64,000 nucleotides of DNA from Microbacterium flavum (GCF_018717645.1 NZ_JAFLHG010000011.1:1-64000); one strand, 5' to 3'. Positions 1 to 8,989 are shown, numbered from the stretch's first letter. A program made the numbers and translations. The notes: generated from the letters alone by a model not told the origin.

Positions 1-96
1 CTCCACGGCTACCTCGGCGACGTCCCGCCGGCCGAGTTCGAGGAGACGTTCTATGCTGGCCAAACCACCACCGATCAGCTGGTGGGAATCAAATAG
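1..96 (+). pseudogene. 3' end of an IS3-family transposase
   Basis: The first 31 codons of the window read through to TAG at 94-96 and include HGYLGDVPPAEFEETFYA, which matches the usual C-terminus of the IS3/IS150-group OrfB (DDE integrase core) transposase. Only the tail lies in the window, so whether the element is intact to the left cannot be seen. The following bases resemble the right end of such an element. It lies next to a broken recombinase gene at the left side of the metal-resistance island, which fits an IS landing in an older mobile element. Confidence 0.7.
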
Positions 97-128
97 CGCG
101 AGTCTCCATCAGACCCAGGGCGCTTCAC
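97..128. mobile_element. Probable right terminal region of the IS3-like element
   Basis: Directly after the transposase stop is GAGTCTCCATCAGACCCAGG and then GCGCTTCACA. This looks like the right inverted repeat commonly found in actinobacterial IS3-family elements. The matching left inverted repeat and the target duplication lie outside the window, so the exact boundary is an estimate. Confidence 0.45.
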
Positions 129-147
129 ACCAAGCCAACGAGACGCC

Positions 148-729
148 TTGGCTCCGTTCACTCGCTGGATGCGGCGACATCGGCTGAGTGCCCTCCGGGT
201 CGAGTTTCGCCCTCACCGGCTCGAGGGCCGGGAGTACGCCTCCGACCACCGGTGGCAGATGGCCCGCAGGTTCCTCGCGTCCCCCGACATGGACGCGAAG
301 ACCCGGGTCGCGGGCTTGCTCGTGCTGCTCTACGGTGTGCAGCTGACACGCATCGTCACGATCCGCAGTGCGCAGGTCGACGCGACGTCGCGACCAGTGA
401 AACTGACTATTGGATCCGAGCCGATCGAACTCCCCGATGTGCTCGGCGACGCGGTCCTCGTCCTCGTCGCCGAGGCCGCGAAGTACCGCGAGGGGTGGCT
501 CTTCCCTGGTCGGAACCCCGGCAATCACCTGACGCCGGGGCCGCTGGGCCGCCGACTCCGGGACCAAGGACTTCGGTCAGGCAGCGCTCGCACGACAGCA
601 TTGATCGAGCTCAGTCGCCAGATGCACCCGCGGATCGTATCGGACTTGCTCGGGATCACTCCGGCATCCGCCGCCGCATGGTCACGCCTCGCCGGTGGCG
701 ATTGGACGGACTATCCCGGCCTCCGCTGA
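148..729 (+). pseudogene. 5'-truncated tyrosine-recombinase-like gene
   Basis: About 193 codons are open from a TTG to TGA at 727-729, and the frame stays open back to the end of the IS at position 97. The product resembles the C-terminal part of a phage-integrase-like protein that occurs with mobile elements in actinobacteria: an allele with ...VAGLLVLLYGVQLTRI..., ...EGWLFPGRNPGNHL..., ...LSRQMHPRIVSDLLGIT... and ...WSRLAGGDWTDYPG. I cannot see a complete Arg-His-Arg-Tyr catalytic set, so this may be a non-catalytic partner or a decayed copy. No N-terminal region or ribosome-binding site is visible, and the IS end abuts it, so I treat it as truncated by the IS insertion. Confidence 0.55.
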
Positions 730-790
730 TCGTCGATCGATCTGAGGTTGTGATCGCAGCCCGCGGCGTCGAACGCCCTGCTCCTGCAGG

Positions 791-2314
791 TCAGTGCCCC
801 GCGCCGAGTCCGCCGGTGAGGCGGGCGTGGAACGCGGTCGTGTAGTCGTTCATGCCGACGAACTCGACGCTCTTGCCGTGCTGCTCGTACTTTGTCTCGA
901 TCGCATCGAGCGCGGCGACCGTAGAGGCATCCCAGACGTGCGATCTGGTCAGATCGATCACCACTCGCTCGGGATCGGCTGCGTACTCGAACAACGTCGT
1001 GAGGTCGTTGCTGGACGCGAACAGCAGCTGCCCCTCGACGGTGTACCGGGCGGCGTCGCCGTCTGCGTCCTGGACGATCTCGCGCTTGACGTCGATGAGG
1101 TGCGCGACACGGCGGACGAACATCACGGAGGCGACGAACACGCCTACCATGACGCCGATCGCGAGATTGTGGGTCGCGACGACCACGGCAACCGTGGCGA
1201 CCATGACGAACGTCTCGCTCTTGGGCAGCCGCTTGAGGGTCGAGAGCCGGATGGAGTGCCAGTCGAACGTGCCGACAGAGACCATGATCATCACTGCGAC
1301 GAGCGCCGCCATCGGGATGATCGCGACGACGTCGCCGAGCGCGACGATGAGAATCAGCAAGAACGCGCCCGCGAGGAACGTCGAGATGCGTGTGCGGGAG
1401 CCGGAGGCCTTCACGTTGATCATGGTCTGTCCGATCATCGCGCAGCCGCCCATGCCGCCGAAGAAGCCGGAGGCGATGTTCGCCACGCCCTGCCCCCAGG
1501 ACTCTCGGGTCTTGTTCGAGTGCGTGTCGGTGACGTCGTCGACGAGCTTCGCCGTCATCAGCGATTCCATGAGCCCAACGAGGGCCATCGCGAACGCGTA
1601 GGGGGTGATGATCGTGAGCGTTTCCCAGGTGAGCGGCACGTTCGGGACGAACAGCTCCGGCAGGCTGCGAGGCAGCTCTCCCTGGTCTCCGACGGTCGGC
1701 ACGTTGATCGCGAAGACCACGACCGCGGCGGTGACGACGACAATCGAGACCAGCGGGGCCGGGATCACCTTCGTGATCTTCGGCATGAAGACCATGATCA
1801 GCAGGCCGACGGCCACCAGCGGGTAGACCATCCAGGGCACGTCGATCAGCTGCGGCAGCTGCGCGGTGAAGATGAGGATCGCCAGGGCGTTGACGAAGCC
1901 GACCATGACGCTGCGCGGGATGAACCGCATGAGCTTCGCGACGCCGAACACCGCGAGCACGATCTGCAGCACACCGGCCAACATCACGGTGGCGATGAAG
2001 TAGTCCATGCCGTACTCGCGGGCCACCGGGGCGATGACCAAGGCGATCGCGCCAGTGGCGGCGGTGATCATCGCGGGCCTGCCGCCGACGAAGGCGATCG
2101 TCACGGCCATGATGAAGGACGAGAAGAGCCCGACCTTGGGGTCCACTCCGGCGATGATCGAGAAGCTGATGGCCTCGGGGATCAGGGCGAGGGCCACCAC
2201 GAGGCCGCCGAGGACCTCGCGGGTGAGGATCTTCGGCGATTTCAGCGCCGTCAGCACCGACGGCTCGGTCCGGTACCTGTTCTTGTCGTCTGTGGTCGCA
2301 GGGGCGATCGCCAT
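791..2314 (-). CDS. SulP-family anion transporter with C-terminal STAS domain
   Basis: A 507-residue membrane protein of the SulP (SLC26-like) family, which moves sulfate, bicarbonate or related anions. The N-terminal 400 residues are a run of hydrophobic segments with the family sequence near the start ([20 protein letters not shown]) and ...[20 protein letters not shown].... The last 90 residues form a STAS domain with the usual [20 protein letters not shown] strand-helix. I chose ATG 2314 because GGAGG lies 7 bases upstream; longer starts lack a site. It is divergent from a MerR regulator at 2499. The substrate cannot be told from sequence; bicarbonate (BicA-like) and sulfate/chromate-like oxyanions are both possible in this metal-resistance setting. 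Confidence 0.88.
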   Translation of the reverse strand: MAIAPATTDDKNRYRTEPSVLTALKSPKILTREVLGGLVVALALIPEAISFSIIAGVDPKVGLFSSFIMAVTIAFVGGRPAMITAATGAIALVIAPVAREYGMDYFIATVMLAGVLQIVLAVFGVAKLMRFIPRSVMVGFVNALAILIFTAQLPQLIDVPWMVYPLVAVGLLIMVFMPKITKVIPAPLVSIVVVTAAVVVFAINVPTVGDQGELPRSLPELFVPNVPLTWETLTIITPYAFAMALVGLMESLMTAKLVDDVTDTHSNKTRESWGQGVANIASGFFGGMGGCAMIGQTMINVKASGSRTRISTFLAGAFLLILIVALGDVVAIIPMAALVAVMIMVSVGTFDWHSIRLSTLKRLPKSETFVMVATVAVVVATHNLAIGVMVGVFVASVMFVRRVAHLIDVKREIVQDADGDAARYTVEGQLLFASSNDLTTLFEYAADPERVVIDLTRSHVWDASTVAALDAIETKYEQHGKSVEFVGMNDYTTAFHARLTGGLGAGH

Positions 2315-2455
2315 GCGTGACCTCCATCTATCGGGCGGTGCTCTCAGCGCGAGAGCGGAGAATGTCAGGGGCGCGATTCGCGCGGGCTCGCGATACCTGC
2401 GGAGAACCGCGCAGCGAGCGGATGCGTCCACTTCTGGTGGACACAGAAATCAACC

Positions 2456-2470
2456 CTAACGTAACGTGAG
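2456..2470. promoter_or_regulatory. Candidate MerR operator between sulP and merR genes
   Basis: CTAACGTAACGTGAG is a palindrome except for one mismatched pair (its reverse complement is CTCACGTTACGTTAG). It lies in the 184-base divergent region, 29 bases before the GTG of the MerR gene. MerR proteins bind such dyads within promoters, so autoregulation and control of the transporter are plausible, but no -35/-10 pair could be assigned with certainty. Confidence 0.45.
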
Positions 2471-2498
2471 AGTTGGGTCGAACCGAGGAGGAACCCCC

Positions 2499-2882
2499 GT
2501 GCCCGAAGACGGAATGATGCACATCGGCGAGCTGGCAGAGCGAACGGAGCTGTCCCTGAGGACGCTGCGCCACTACGACGAGATTGGATTGCTTGAGCCT
2601 TCAGGTCGTTCTGAAGGCGGGTTCCGGCTCTACACCGAGGGCGACTATGAACGACTCATGCTTATCCGCAGGATGAAGCCTCTCGGCTATTCGTTGGAGC
2701 AGCTGAGGGATCTGCTGCGCGCGCTGGAGGCGACTCAGGCGGAAAGATACTCGGGAGCTGAGGCGATGCAGCTGCTCACCGAGTTCCTGACGGACGCGGA
2801 GCAGCGGCGGGCGAAGCTCGAGAAGCAGCTCGCCGCGGCCGACGAATTCATCGGCCTGCTCGGAGAGCGCATCAGGGCCTGA
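2499..2882 (+). CDS. MerR-family transcriptional regulator
   Basis: A 127-residue regulator. The N-terminal winged helix reads MHIGELAERTELSLRTLRHY then DEIGLLEPSGRSEGGFRLYT, the canonical MerR HTH. A long helix for dimerisation follows (residues about 75-127). There is no cysteine-rich metal loop at the C-terminus: I see no Cys residues at all, so it is unlikely to be a mercury, copper or cadmium sensor and its effector is unknown. GTG 2499 is chosen because GAGGAGG lies about 7 bases upstream. Its stop at 2880-2882 abuts the stop of the convergent chrA. Divergent pairing suggests it controls the SulP transporter. Confidence 0.85.
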   Translation: MPEDGMMHIGELAERTELSLRTLRHYDEIGLLEPSGRSEGGFRLYTEGDYERLMLIRRMKPLGYSLEQLRDLLRALEATQAERYSGAEAMQLLTEFLTDAEQRRAKLEKQLAAADEFIGLLGERIRA

Positions 2883-4121
2883 TCACGCCCAGCCGAGGCC
2901 GATCCCGGCGACGCCCGCGACGACGCCTGCTGCGGCCCCGGCCAGAACTGCCATCCATGCCGGCAGCTTCCAGACTGTGAGCATGAGGAAGCACCCGAGC
3001 GCGATGATCAAGGGCGCAAGTCCGGTCACTCCAGAGGTGATCACCGGCGTCCACAGCGCTGCTGTGAGGATGCCGACGACCGCGGCATTCGCGCCTGTCA
3101 TCGCTGACCTGACTGTCGGGTTCCCGCGCAGGCGCTCCCAGAACGGGAGCACGCCGACGAGGAGCAGCATGCCGGGCAGGAAGACCGCGACGAGGGCGAG
3201 GAGGGCCGCGAGGGGTGCCGCCCATCCGTCCTGCATCTCGAAGCCGAGGTAGGCGGCGAAAGTGAACAGCGGGCCGGGAACGGCCTGCGCCGCAGCGTAG
3301 CCGGCGAGGAACTGGTCGTGGCTGACCGCACCTGCGACGGCGGGCTCCGCCTGCAGCAGCGGAAGGACGACGTGTCCGCCTCCGAAGACGAGCGCTCCGG
3401 CCCGGGTGAAGGCGTCTGCGATCCCGAACCAGGCGTTGCGCGTCAGCACAGTGACGACGGGCAGCGCAGCGAGCAAGACGACGAGCACGATCAGGCACGA
3501 GGCCCCGAGACGCCTCGAGATGCGCACGGCGAGGGGGCCGGACGCCATGACGTCAATCTTCCGGCACCAGATAATCCCCGCGGCCAGGCCTATGAGGATC
3601 GCGGCGAGCTGGCCGAGGTTTCCGGGCAGCAGCAGGGCGAGCACCGCCGCGGAGACTCCGATCAGGGCCCGGCGGACGTCGGGCGTGAGGGTACGAGCCA
3701 TTCCCAGGACGGCGTGCGCGACGACCGCCACGGCGACGGCTTTGAGACCCACGAGAAGACCCGCGCCTACCGGGCCCTCGAAGGTCACCGCGCCGATCGC
3801 GAAGAGCACGAGTAGCAGTGCGGACGGCAGTGTGAACGCAGCCCATGCCGCAAGAGCTCCACGGAAGCCTGCGCGCACGAGGCCAAGAGCGAAGCCCACC
3901 TGGCTCGACGCTGGCCCCGGGAGGAACTGGCACAAGGCGACGAGCTCGGCGTACTGCGCGTCGCTCACCCACTTCCGCTTGGACACGATCTCCTCGCGGA
4001 AGTACCCCAGATGCGCGACCGGTCCGCCGAACGAGGTCACGCCGAGCTTCGCGAACGCCCGGAATACCTCGCCGACGCGACCGCGCTCCGAGGACCGCCC
4101 CAGGTCCGCTCCCGCGCTCAC
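2883..4121 (-). CDS. chrA: Chromate efflux transporter ChrA
   Basis: A 412-residue CHR-superfamily membrane protein that exports chromate. Both homologous halves are present: the N-terminal half carries KLGVTSFGGPVAHLGYFREE and LCQFLPGPASSQVGFALG, and the C-terminal half carries GALVFGGGHVVLPLL and AAAQAVPGPLFTFAAYLG, so it is a full-length, bidomain (LCHR) type. Its ATG overlaps the stop of arsC by four bases, making it the last gene of the ars operon. Joining chromate efflux to arsenic genes means both oxyanions would be handled under the same control, unless there is an internal promoter I cannot see. Confidence 0.92.
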   Translation of the reverse strand: MSAGADLGRSSERGRVGEVFRAFAKLGVTSFGGPVAHLGYFREEIVSKRKWVSDAQYAELVALCQFLPGPASSQVGFALGLVRAGFRGALAAWAAFTLPSALLLVLFAIGAVTFEGPVGAGLLVGLKAVAVAVVAHAVLGMARTLTPDVRRALIGVSAAVLALLLPGNLGQLAAILIGLAAGIIWCRKIDVMASGPLAVRISRRLGASCLIVLVVLLAALPVVTVLTRNAWFGIADAFTRAGALVFGGGHVVLPLLQAEPAVAGAVSHDQFLAGYAAAQAVPGPLFTFAAYLGFEMQDGWAAPLAALLALVAVFLPGMLLLVGVLPFWERLRGNPTVRSAMTGANAAVVGILTAALWTPVITSGVTGLAPLIIALGCFLMLTVWKLPAWMAVLAGAAAGVVAGVAGIGLGWA

Positions 4122-4525
4122 TGCCCGAGGATCTCGGCGAGGAGCGCTTCGACGCGGCCCTTGATCTCGTCGCGGATCGGTCGCACCGATTCGATGCCCT
4201 GCCCGGCCGGGTCGTCGAGCCTCCAGTCCTCGTAGCGCTTTCCGGGGAAGAAGGGGCAGGCGTCGCCGCAGCCCATCGTGATCACCGCGTCGGATGCCTG
4301 CACGGCCTCCGTCGTCAGGATCTTCGGCTGCTCGGCGGTGATGTCGATCCCCACCTCGCGCATCGCCTCGACTGCGACGGGGTTGATCTGCTCGGCGGGG
4401 ATGGAACCGGCGGAGCGGACCTCGACGCGGTCTCCCGCGAGCTCGCGGACCCAGCCGGCGGCCATCTGGGAGCGGCCAGCGTTGTGGACGCAGACGAAGA
4501 GGACGGAGGGCTTCTGGTCAGTCAT
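4118..4525 (-). CDS. arsC: Arsenate reductase, LMW-phosphatase type
   Basis: A 135-residue cytosolic enzyme reducing arsenate to arsenite. It shows the low-molecular-weight phosphatase P-loop VCVHNAGRS (Cys12 to Arg18) and the redox pair MGCGDACP (Cys86, Cys90) of thioredoxin-coupled ArsC. The thioredoxin and thioredoxin reductase genes of the same operon are obvious electron donors. The start overlaps the end of the upstream arsR/arsC fusion by eight bases, and its own stop overlaps the chrA start. Length is normal for the family. Confidence 0.93.
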   Translation of the reverse strand: MTDQKPSVLFVCVHNAGRSQMAAGWVRELAGDRVEVRSAGSIPAEQINPVAVEAMREVGIDITAEQPKILTTEAVQASDAVITMGCGDACPFFPGKRYEDWRLDDPAGQGIESVRPIRDEIKGRVEALLAEILGQ

Positions 4526-5534
4526 GGTTGGTTCCTTCGGTCAGGGTGGCGAGGAGCTCGCGGACGCGGCTCTCGATGTCGTCTCGGATCGCGGCGACGC
4601 CGTCGGGCGACGCCAGCGCGGGGTCTCCGACGGCCCAGTCCTCGTACCGGACGCCGGGGATGATCGGGCAGACGTCGCCGCAGCCCATCGTCACGACCAC
4701 GTCGGCAGCACGGACCGCATCGTCGGTCAGTGGCTTCGGGAACGCCGTCTCGGCTTCCTGCTCGCCTTCGATCTCGACGAGCAGGGAGCGGACGTGCGGA
4801 TGCACGTCCGACGCTGGCGTCGATCCCGCGGAACGGGCGATGACCGTGCCGCCAGCGAGCTGGTTGACGAGCGCGGCGGCGAGCTGGGACCGGCCAGCGT
4901 TCGCGACGCAGACGAACAGCACCTGCGGCACGCCCGCACTACGGTCGCGGGTGAGGTCGGCGAGGCGCTGGCGGGCGAAGCGCTCGGTGAGCGGGATCAT
5001 GTGCTGCGTGAGCTTCGCCGACCGGACGAGACCGGCGTAGGACTCCCGGACGATCGCGGTCACGAGATCCCGGTTCAGGTCCGACAGCTCGTCCGCGAGC
5101 TCCTCGGCGAGGTGGGTCACGCGGCCGTCCATGGCCTGCAGCGCTTCGGCGCGTTCGGCGTCGTCCTCGGTCGTGTCCAAGGCCGCTGCGGGGGCGAATG
5201 CGTCCAGGAGTGCCGTGACAGCGCCTCGGCGGGCCGGGGCGATCCGGTAGTAGACCCACGTGCCGCGCCGCTCGGAGAGCAGCATGCCCGTCTCCTTCAG
5301 CACCTTCAGATGGTGGGAGACCGTCGGCTGCGACACGTCGGCCAGTTCAGCGAGGTCGCACACGCACGCCTCGCCGCGCGGATCCGTGGCGATGGCCGAG
5401 AGCATCCGCAGACGCAGCGGGTCCGAGAGCGACTTCAGGGTTCCCGCGACCGCCGTCGCGGCGTCAAGCCCCATGGCGTGGCTCGCGGACGGCGCACAGG
5501 CCTCAGAATCGGTGATGAGAGCAGTGTCGGTCAT
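4518..5534 (-). CDS. ArsR repressor fused to an arsenate-reductase-like domain
   Basis: A 338-residue fusion. Residues 25-110 are an ArsR/SmtB winged helix with the arsenite-sensing CVC motif (Cys57, Cys59 in EACVCDLAELADVSQPTVSH). Residues about 125-200 form a helical segment (...THLAEELADELSDLNRDLV...) like the three-helix dimerisation domain preceding some actinobacterial LMW-phosphatase proteins. Residues 203-335 are an ArsC-type domain with CVANAGRS (Cys209, Arg215) and MGCGDVCP (Cys285, Cys289), so the catalytic set is intact. It probably represses the operon and may also reduce arsenate or sense it through the fused domain. ATG 5534 overlaps the acr3 stop (ATGA). Confidence 0.9.
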   Translation of the reverse strand: MTDTALITDSEACAPSASHAMGLDAATAVAGTLKSLSDPLRLRMLSAIATDPRGEACVCDLAELADVSQPTVSHHLKVLKETGMLLSERRGTWVYYRIAPARRGAVTALLDAFAPAAALDTTEDDAERAEALQAMDGRVTHLAEELADELSDLNRDLVTAIVRESYAGLVRSAKLTQHMIPLTERFARQRLADLTRDRSAGVPQVLFVCVANAGRSQLAAALVNQLAGGTVIARSAGSTPASDVHPHVRSLLVEIEGEQEAETAFPKPLTDDAVRAADVVVTMGCGDVCPIIPGVRYEDWAVGDPALASPDGVAAIRDDIESRVRELLATLTEGTNHD

Positions 5535-6619
5535 GGCGTCCTCGAATCGGTGGCGTAGGGGTCGGTGCGGAACCAGGCGCGGGCCGCCCAGAGCGAGACG
5601 TAGACGAGACCGACAAGCACGGGCACCTCGATGAGCGGGCCGACGACGCCTGCCAGTGCCTGGCCGGACGCCGCGCCGAAGGTGCCGATCGCGACGGCGA
5701 TGGCGAGCTCGAAGTTGTTGCCCGCGGCGGTGAACGCCAGCGTGGTCGACCGCGCGTAGCCCAGGCCGAGGCCCTTGCCGAGCAGGAGCCCGGCGCACCA
5801 CATCAGCCCGAAGTAGACCAGCAGCGGTAGCGCGATCCGCGCGACGTCGAGCGGCTTCGCCAGCACCGCGTCGCCCTGGAGGGCGAACAGCAGCACGATC
5901 GTGAACAGCAGAGCATAGAGCGCCCACGGTCCGACCGCGGGGAGGAACTTCTCCTCGTACCAGGCGCGGCCGCGGCGCTTCTCGCCGATCCAGCGGGACG
6001 CGAAGCCCGCCACCAGCGGCACACCGAGGAACACGAGCACGTTCAGCGCGATCTGCCAGACCGAGACCTCGAGGCCTTGTGAGTCCAGGCCCAGCCATCC
6101 CGGCAGCACCGTGAGGTAGAACCAGCCGAGCACGGAGAACATCACGACCTGGAAAACCGAGTTGATCGCAACAAGCACCGCCGTGGCCTCGCGGTCACCG
6201 CAGGCCAGATCGTTCCAGATCACCACCATCGCGATGCACCGTGCGAGCCCGACGATGATCAGCCCCGTCCGGTACTCAGGCAGGTCGGGGAGGAAGATCC
6301 ACGCGAGAGCGAACATCACCGCGGGTCCCACCAGCCAGTTCAGTACGAGGGAAGAGACGAGGAGCTTCTTGTCGCCGGTGACGGCAGCGATCTTGTCGTA
6401 ACGGACCTTCGCGAGCACCGGGTACATCATCACCAGCAGCCCCAGCCCGATCGGGATCGAGATCCCGCCGACCTCAAGCTTCGCCAGCAGGCCTGACAGC
6501 GCCGGGACGAACCTGCCGAGCAACAGGCCCGCGACCATGGCGAGGCCGATCCACAGCGGCAGCCACCTGTCCAGGGTGGAGAGCCTCTTCGGGGAAGTGC
6601 GGATCAGGGTGTCCGTCAT
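5531..6619 (-). CDS. Arsenite efflux transporter, ACR3 family
   Basis: A 362-residue membrane protein with about ten hydrophobic segments that pumps arsenite out of the cell. Family hallmarks visible are GLARCIAMVVIWNDLACGDRE, with the conserved Cys in segment 4, and ...FTAAGNNFELAIAVAIGTFG.... The first residues ([20 protein letters not shown]) are the usual cytosolic N-terminus. It shares four-base overlaps with trxA upstream and the arsR/arsC fusion downstream, so translation is likely coupled across the operon. This protein is the export step for the arsenite made by the two ArsC domains. Confidence 0.95.
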   Translation of the reverse strand: MTDTLIRTSPKRLSTLDRWLPLWIGLAMVAGLLLGRFVPALSGLLAKLEVGGISIPIGLGLLVMMYPVLAKVRYDKIAAVTGDKKLLVSSLVLNWLVGPAVMFALAWIFLPDLPEYRTGLIIVGLARCIAMVVIWNDLACGDREATAVLVAINSVFQVVMFSVLGWFYLTVLPGWLGLDSQGLEVSVWQIALNVLVFLGVPLVAGFASRWIGEKRRGRAWYEEKFLPAVGPWALYALLFTIVLLFALQGDAVLAKPLDVARIALPLLVYFGLMWCAGLLLGKGLGLGYARSTTLAFTAAGNNFELAIAVAIGTFGAASGQALAGVVGPLIEVPVLVGLVYVSLWAARAWFRTDPYATDSRTP

Positions 6620-6942
6620 GCGAGCAGCTCCTCGATCTTCGCGGTGTAGACGGGCTTCGGGTGCGCGCCGATCAGCACATCCACGCGTTCGCCGTTCCGG
6701 TAGAAACCGAGGGCGGGGATCGAGGTCACACCGGCCGCGGTCACGGTCTCGGGGTTCTGGTCGGCGTCGACCTTCACGAACGTCACCCGGCCCGCGTACT
6801 CGCCGGCGAGCTGGTCCAGGATCGGGGCGATCGCCTTGCACGGGCCGCACCAGGTCGCCCAGATGTCGACGACGACGGGCAGCTCGGACTCGAGTACCTC
6901 CGCGCGGAAGCTGGCGTCGGTGACAGGTGTGACGGTGCTCAT
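6616..6942 (-). CDS. trxA: Thioredoxin
   Basis: A 108-residue thioredoxin with the intact active site WCGPCK (Cys32, Cys35) and the cis-proline loop [16 protein letters not shown]. It is a cytosolic disulfide reductant. Its position between thioredoxin reductase and acr3 in an overlapping operon indicates a dedicated role in recharging the Cys-based arsenate reductases. A housekeeping trxA probably exists elsewhere in the genome. Confidence 0.95.
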   Translation of the reverse strand: MSTVTPVTDASFRAEVLESELPVVVDIWATWCGPCKAIAPILDQLAGEYAGRVTFVKVDADQNPETVTAAGVTSIPALGFYRNGERVDVLIGAHPKPVYTAKIEELLA

Positions 6943-7913
6943 GCGGAGACCTCCAGAACAGGTACGGAAACGGACGCGGCTGCAAAGTTCGAGAGGTAGT
7001 GCTGGGCGTCCTGCGCGGCTGCGCAGCCGGTGCCCGCAGCGGTGATCGCCTGCCGATACGTGTGATCGACGAGATCCCCGGCCGCGAACACCCCAACCAG
7101 GTTCGTCCGCGTCGACGGATGATCGACCCGCACGTACCCGTCCACATCGGTATCGACCTGCCCGGTCACGAGCTCGGAGCGCGGGTCATGGCCGATCGCG
7201 ACGAACACCCCCGTGACGTCAAGCGTGTGCTCCGCCCCGGTGACGCTGTCGCGAAGCGTCAGCCCGGTAACCTGATCGTCGCCGAGGATCGCAGCAACCT
7301 CGCTGTTCCAGGCGACCTCGATCTTCGGGTCATCCAGCACCCGCTGCGCCATGATCTTCGACGCACGGAACTCATCCCGGCGATGCACTACCGTCACCTT
7401 CGACGCAAACCTCGTGAGGAACAGAGCCTCCTCCATCGCGGAGTCCCCACCGCCGATCACGGCGATCTCCTTGTCGCGGAAGAAGAACCCGTCGCACGTC
7501 GCGCACCACGACACCCCATGCCCGGACAAGCGCTCCTCCTCAGGGAGGCCAAGCTTGCGGTACGCAGAACCCATCGTCAAGATCACTGCCCGCGCCCGGT
7601 ACGTCGCCCCGGCACCGGTCTCGATGGTCTTCACGTCGCCGTCGAGATCAAGTCGGATCGCATCGTCGTAGACGATCTGAGCGCCGAACCGCTCCGCCTG
7701 CGCCCGCATCGACTCCATCAGCTCAGGACCCTGCACGCCGTCAACGAAACCCGGGAAGTTCTCCACCTCCGTGGTCGTCATCAATGCACCGCCCGCCGTC
7801 ACCGAACCGGCGATCACGACCGGCGCAAGACCCGCACGGGCCGCGTAGACAGCTGCCGTGTATCCGGCGGGACCGGACCCGACGATGACCAGTTCGACCT
7901 CTTGATTCGACAT
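6939..7913 (-). CDS. trxB: Thioredoxin reductase
   Basis: A 324-residue FAD/NADPH flavoenzyme. The FAD-binding [10 protein letters not shown] is at residues 12-21, the redox-active CATC is at 137-140 and the NADPH-binding [10 protein letters not shown] follows. It reduces the thioredoxin encoded directly downstream, with a four-base overlap. It is the first gene of the ars operon; only a weak purine stretch (GAAG) precedes its ATG, and a TTGA/TCAA dyad sits 10 bases upstream, so transcription may start very close to the start codon. Confidence 0.95.
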   Translation of the reverse strand: MSNQEVELVIVGSGPAGYTAAVYAARAGLAPVVIAGSVTAGGALMTTTEVENFPGFVDGVQGPELMESMRAQAERFGAQIVYDDAIRLDLDGDVKTIETGAGATYRARAVILTMGSAYRKLGLPEEERLSGHGVSWCATCDGFFFRDKEIAVIGGGDSAMEEALFLTRFASKVTVVHRRDEFRASKIMAQRVLDDPKIEVAWNSEVAAILGDDQVTGLTLRDSVTGAEHTLDVTGVFVAIGHDPRSELVTGQVDTDVDGYVRVDHPSTRTNLVGVFAAGDLVDHTYRQAITAAGTGCAAAQDAQHYLSNFAAASVSVPVLEVSA

Positions 7914-8075
7914 GCTTCTATATTGACATCCATCAAACCAGCCCGCGAGTCCATGCAGACTTCGTCACCAGATGTTCACTTGCCGCGTTCGGCCAGGGGT
8001 CGCTAACACCGTTCACACCTGGCCTCAGCACCGTCGCTCAACCGACGCGAAAAGTGCACTCTTCAACAATCGGAC
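7914..8075. other. Right-hand junction region of the metal-resistance island
   Basis: This 162-base gap between trxB and the broken PAP2 gene holds the candidate ArsR operator, a GGCCAGG/CCTGGCC inverted repeat (7991-7997 and 8018-8024) and the sequence GTGCACTCTTCAACAATCGG at 8053-8072, next to the point where the PAP2/kinase reading frame stops resembling its family. It probably contains the island end or attachment site. The other end is outside the window, so no flanking repeat could be confirmed. Confidence 0.45.
7923..7936. promoter_or_regulatory. Candidate ArsR operator of the trxB-chrA operon
   Basis: TTGACATCCATCAA is a TTGA-N6-TCAA inverted repeat 10 bases ahead of the trxB start. 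ArsR/SmtB repressors bind dyads of this kind, and the operon encodes an ArsR domain. An overlapping TATAGA at 7922-7917 on the minus strand may belong to the promoter. Binding is inferred. Confidence 0.6.
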
Positions 8076-8906
8076 CTACCAGTAGAGGACTTCGCAGGAG
8101 GATGCGGCCTCGTCGATCGTCCGGCCGTAGTCGGTTCCCTCTCCGAGCTCGACGATCCGCATGCGGGGGAGTGCCCGGCGCACCGTCGGGAGGATCTTTC
8201 CGGCACGCCCCGACCCCGAGGTCGGGTTGATGACGAGGGTCATCCCCGCGCCGTCGGGGCGCGGGGTGCCCGCACGCACGGTCAGATCGTCGAACGCAGG
8301 ATCGACCCGCTCGGCGGGGACGACGCGCGTCGTCAGCCAGGCGATGGCCTCGCCGAGCGCGAAGCCCGCGACGACGTCGGACGGATAGTGCGCGCCGGTG
8401 GCGACCCGCGAGAAGCCGACGAGCCCGGCGAGCGTCCGCAGTGGTACCGAGAGGATCGGCCACTCCGCGCTCACCCCGGCGGCGAACGCCATCGCGCTGG
8501 CGGAGTGCCCGCTCGGGAACGAGGTCGAGGTCGGGATGCGATGCGCGAGGCGCTGCTGCGGCACCTGCGTGATCGACGGGCGGGGGCGTCGGTGCAGGCG
8601 CTTGGAGACCTGGTTCGCGATGAGGCTCGTGACCGCGATCGAGGCGAGACCCCGCACCGCCCCGCGTCGCGCACGCGGTCGCCCGGTGAGGGCGAGGAGG
8701 CCCGCGACGCCGATCCAGAGCATCGAGCGGTCCGCGGCGCGGGTGAGCGGCGGCATCGTGGCATCCAGCAGCGGACTCTGCGTGTGGGCGACGGCATCGA
8801 AGACGCTGATGTCGAGGGCGTCGACCTGACGCCGCACGCTCCGCCAGCGGCGTGCGTCCGCCGGATGGGCTCCCGCCCGCTCCGATATTCTCCGCCGCTT
8901 CGTCAT
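8076..8906 (-). pseudogene. PAP2 phosphatase / diacylglycerol-kinase-like fusion, 3' half missing
   Basis: The N-terminal 210 residues are a PAP2 lipid phosphatase with SKRLHRRPRPS, FPSGHSASAMAFAAG and the SRVATGAHYPSDVVAG motif, so all three phosphatase signatures are present. From about residue 228 a lipid-kinase (DAGK/YegS-like) domain begins with MTLVINPTSGSGRAGKI, but the frame runs into TAG after ...SSCEVLYW, just where the conserved GGDGT loop is expected. Intact relatives are around 490-510 residues; this one has 276. The break coincides with the island edge. ATG 8906 has GGAGG seven bases upstream. The phosphatase half could still be active. Confidence 0.8.
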
Positions 8907-8989
8907 CGCGCCTCCGTAAGTACTCACACCCATCCTGCCTCGTCGGGCTCGCTCTGCGCACCCGCGGCCCGCATCGCCCGGGGCGCACC

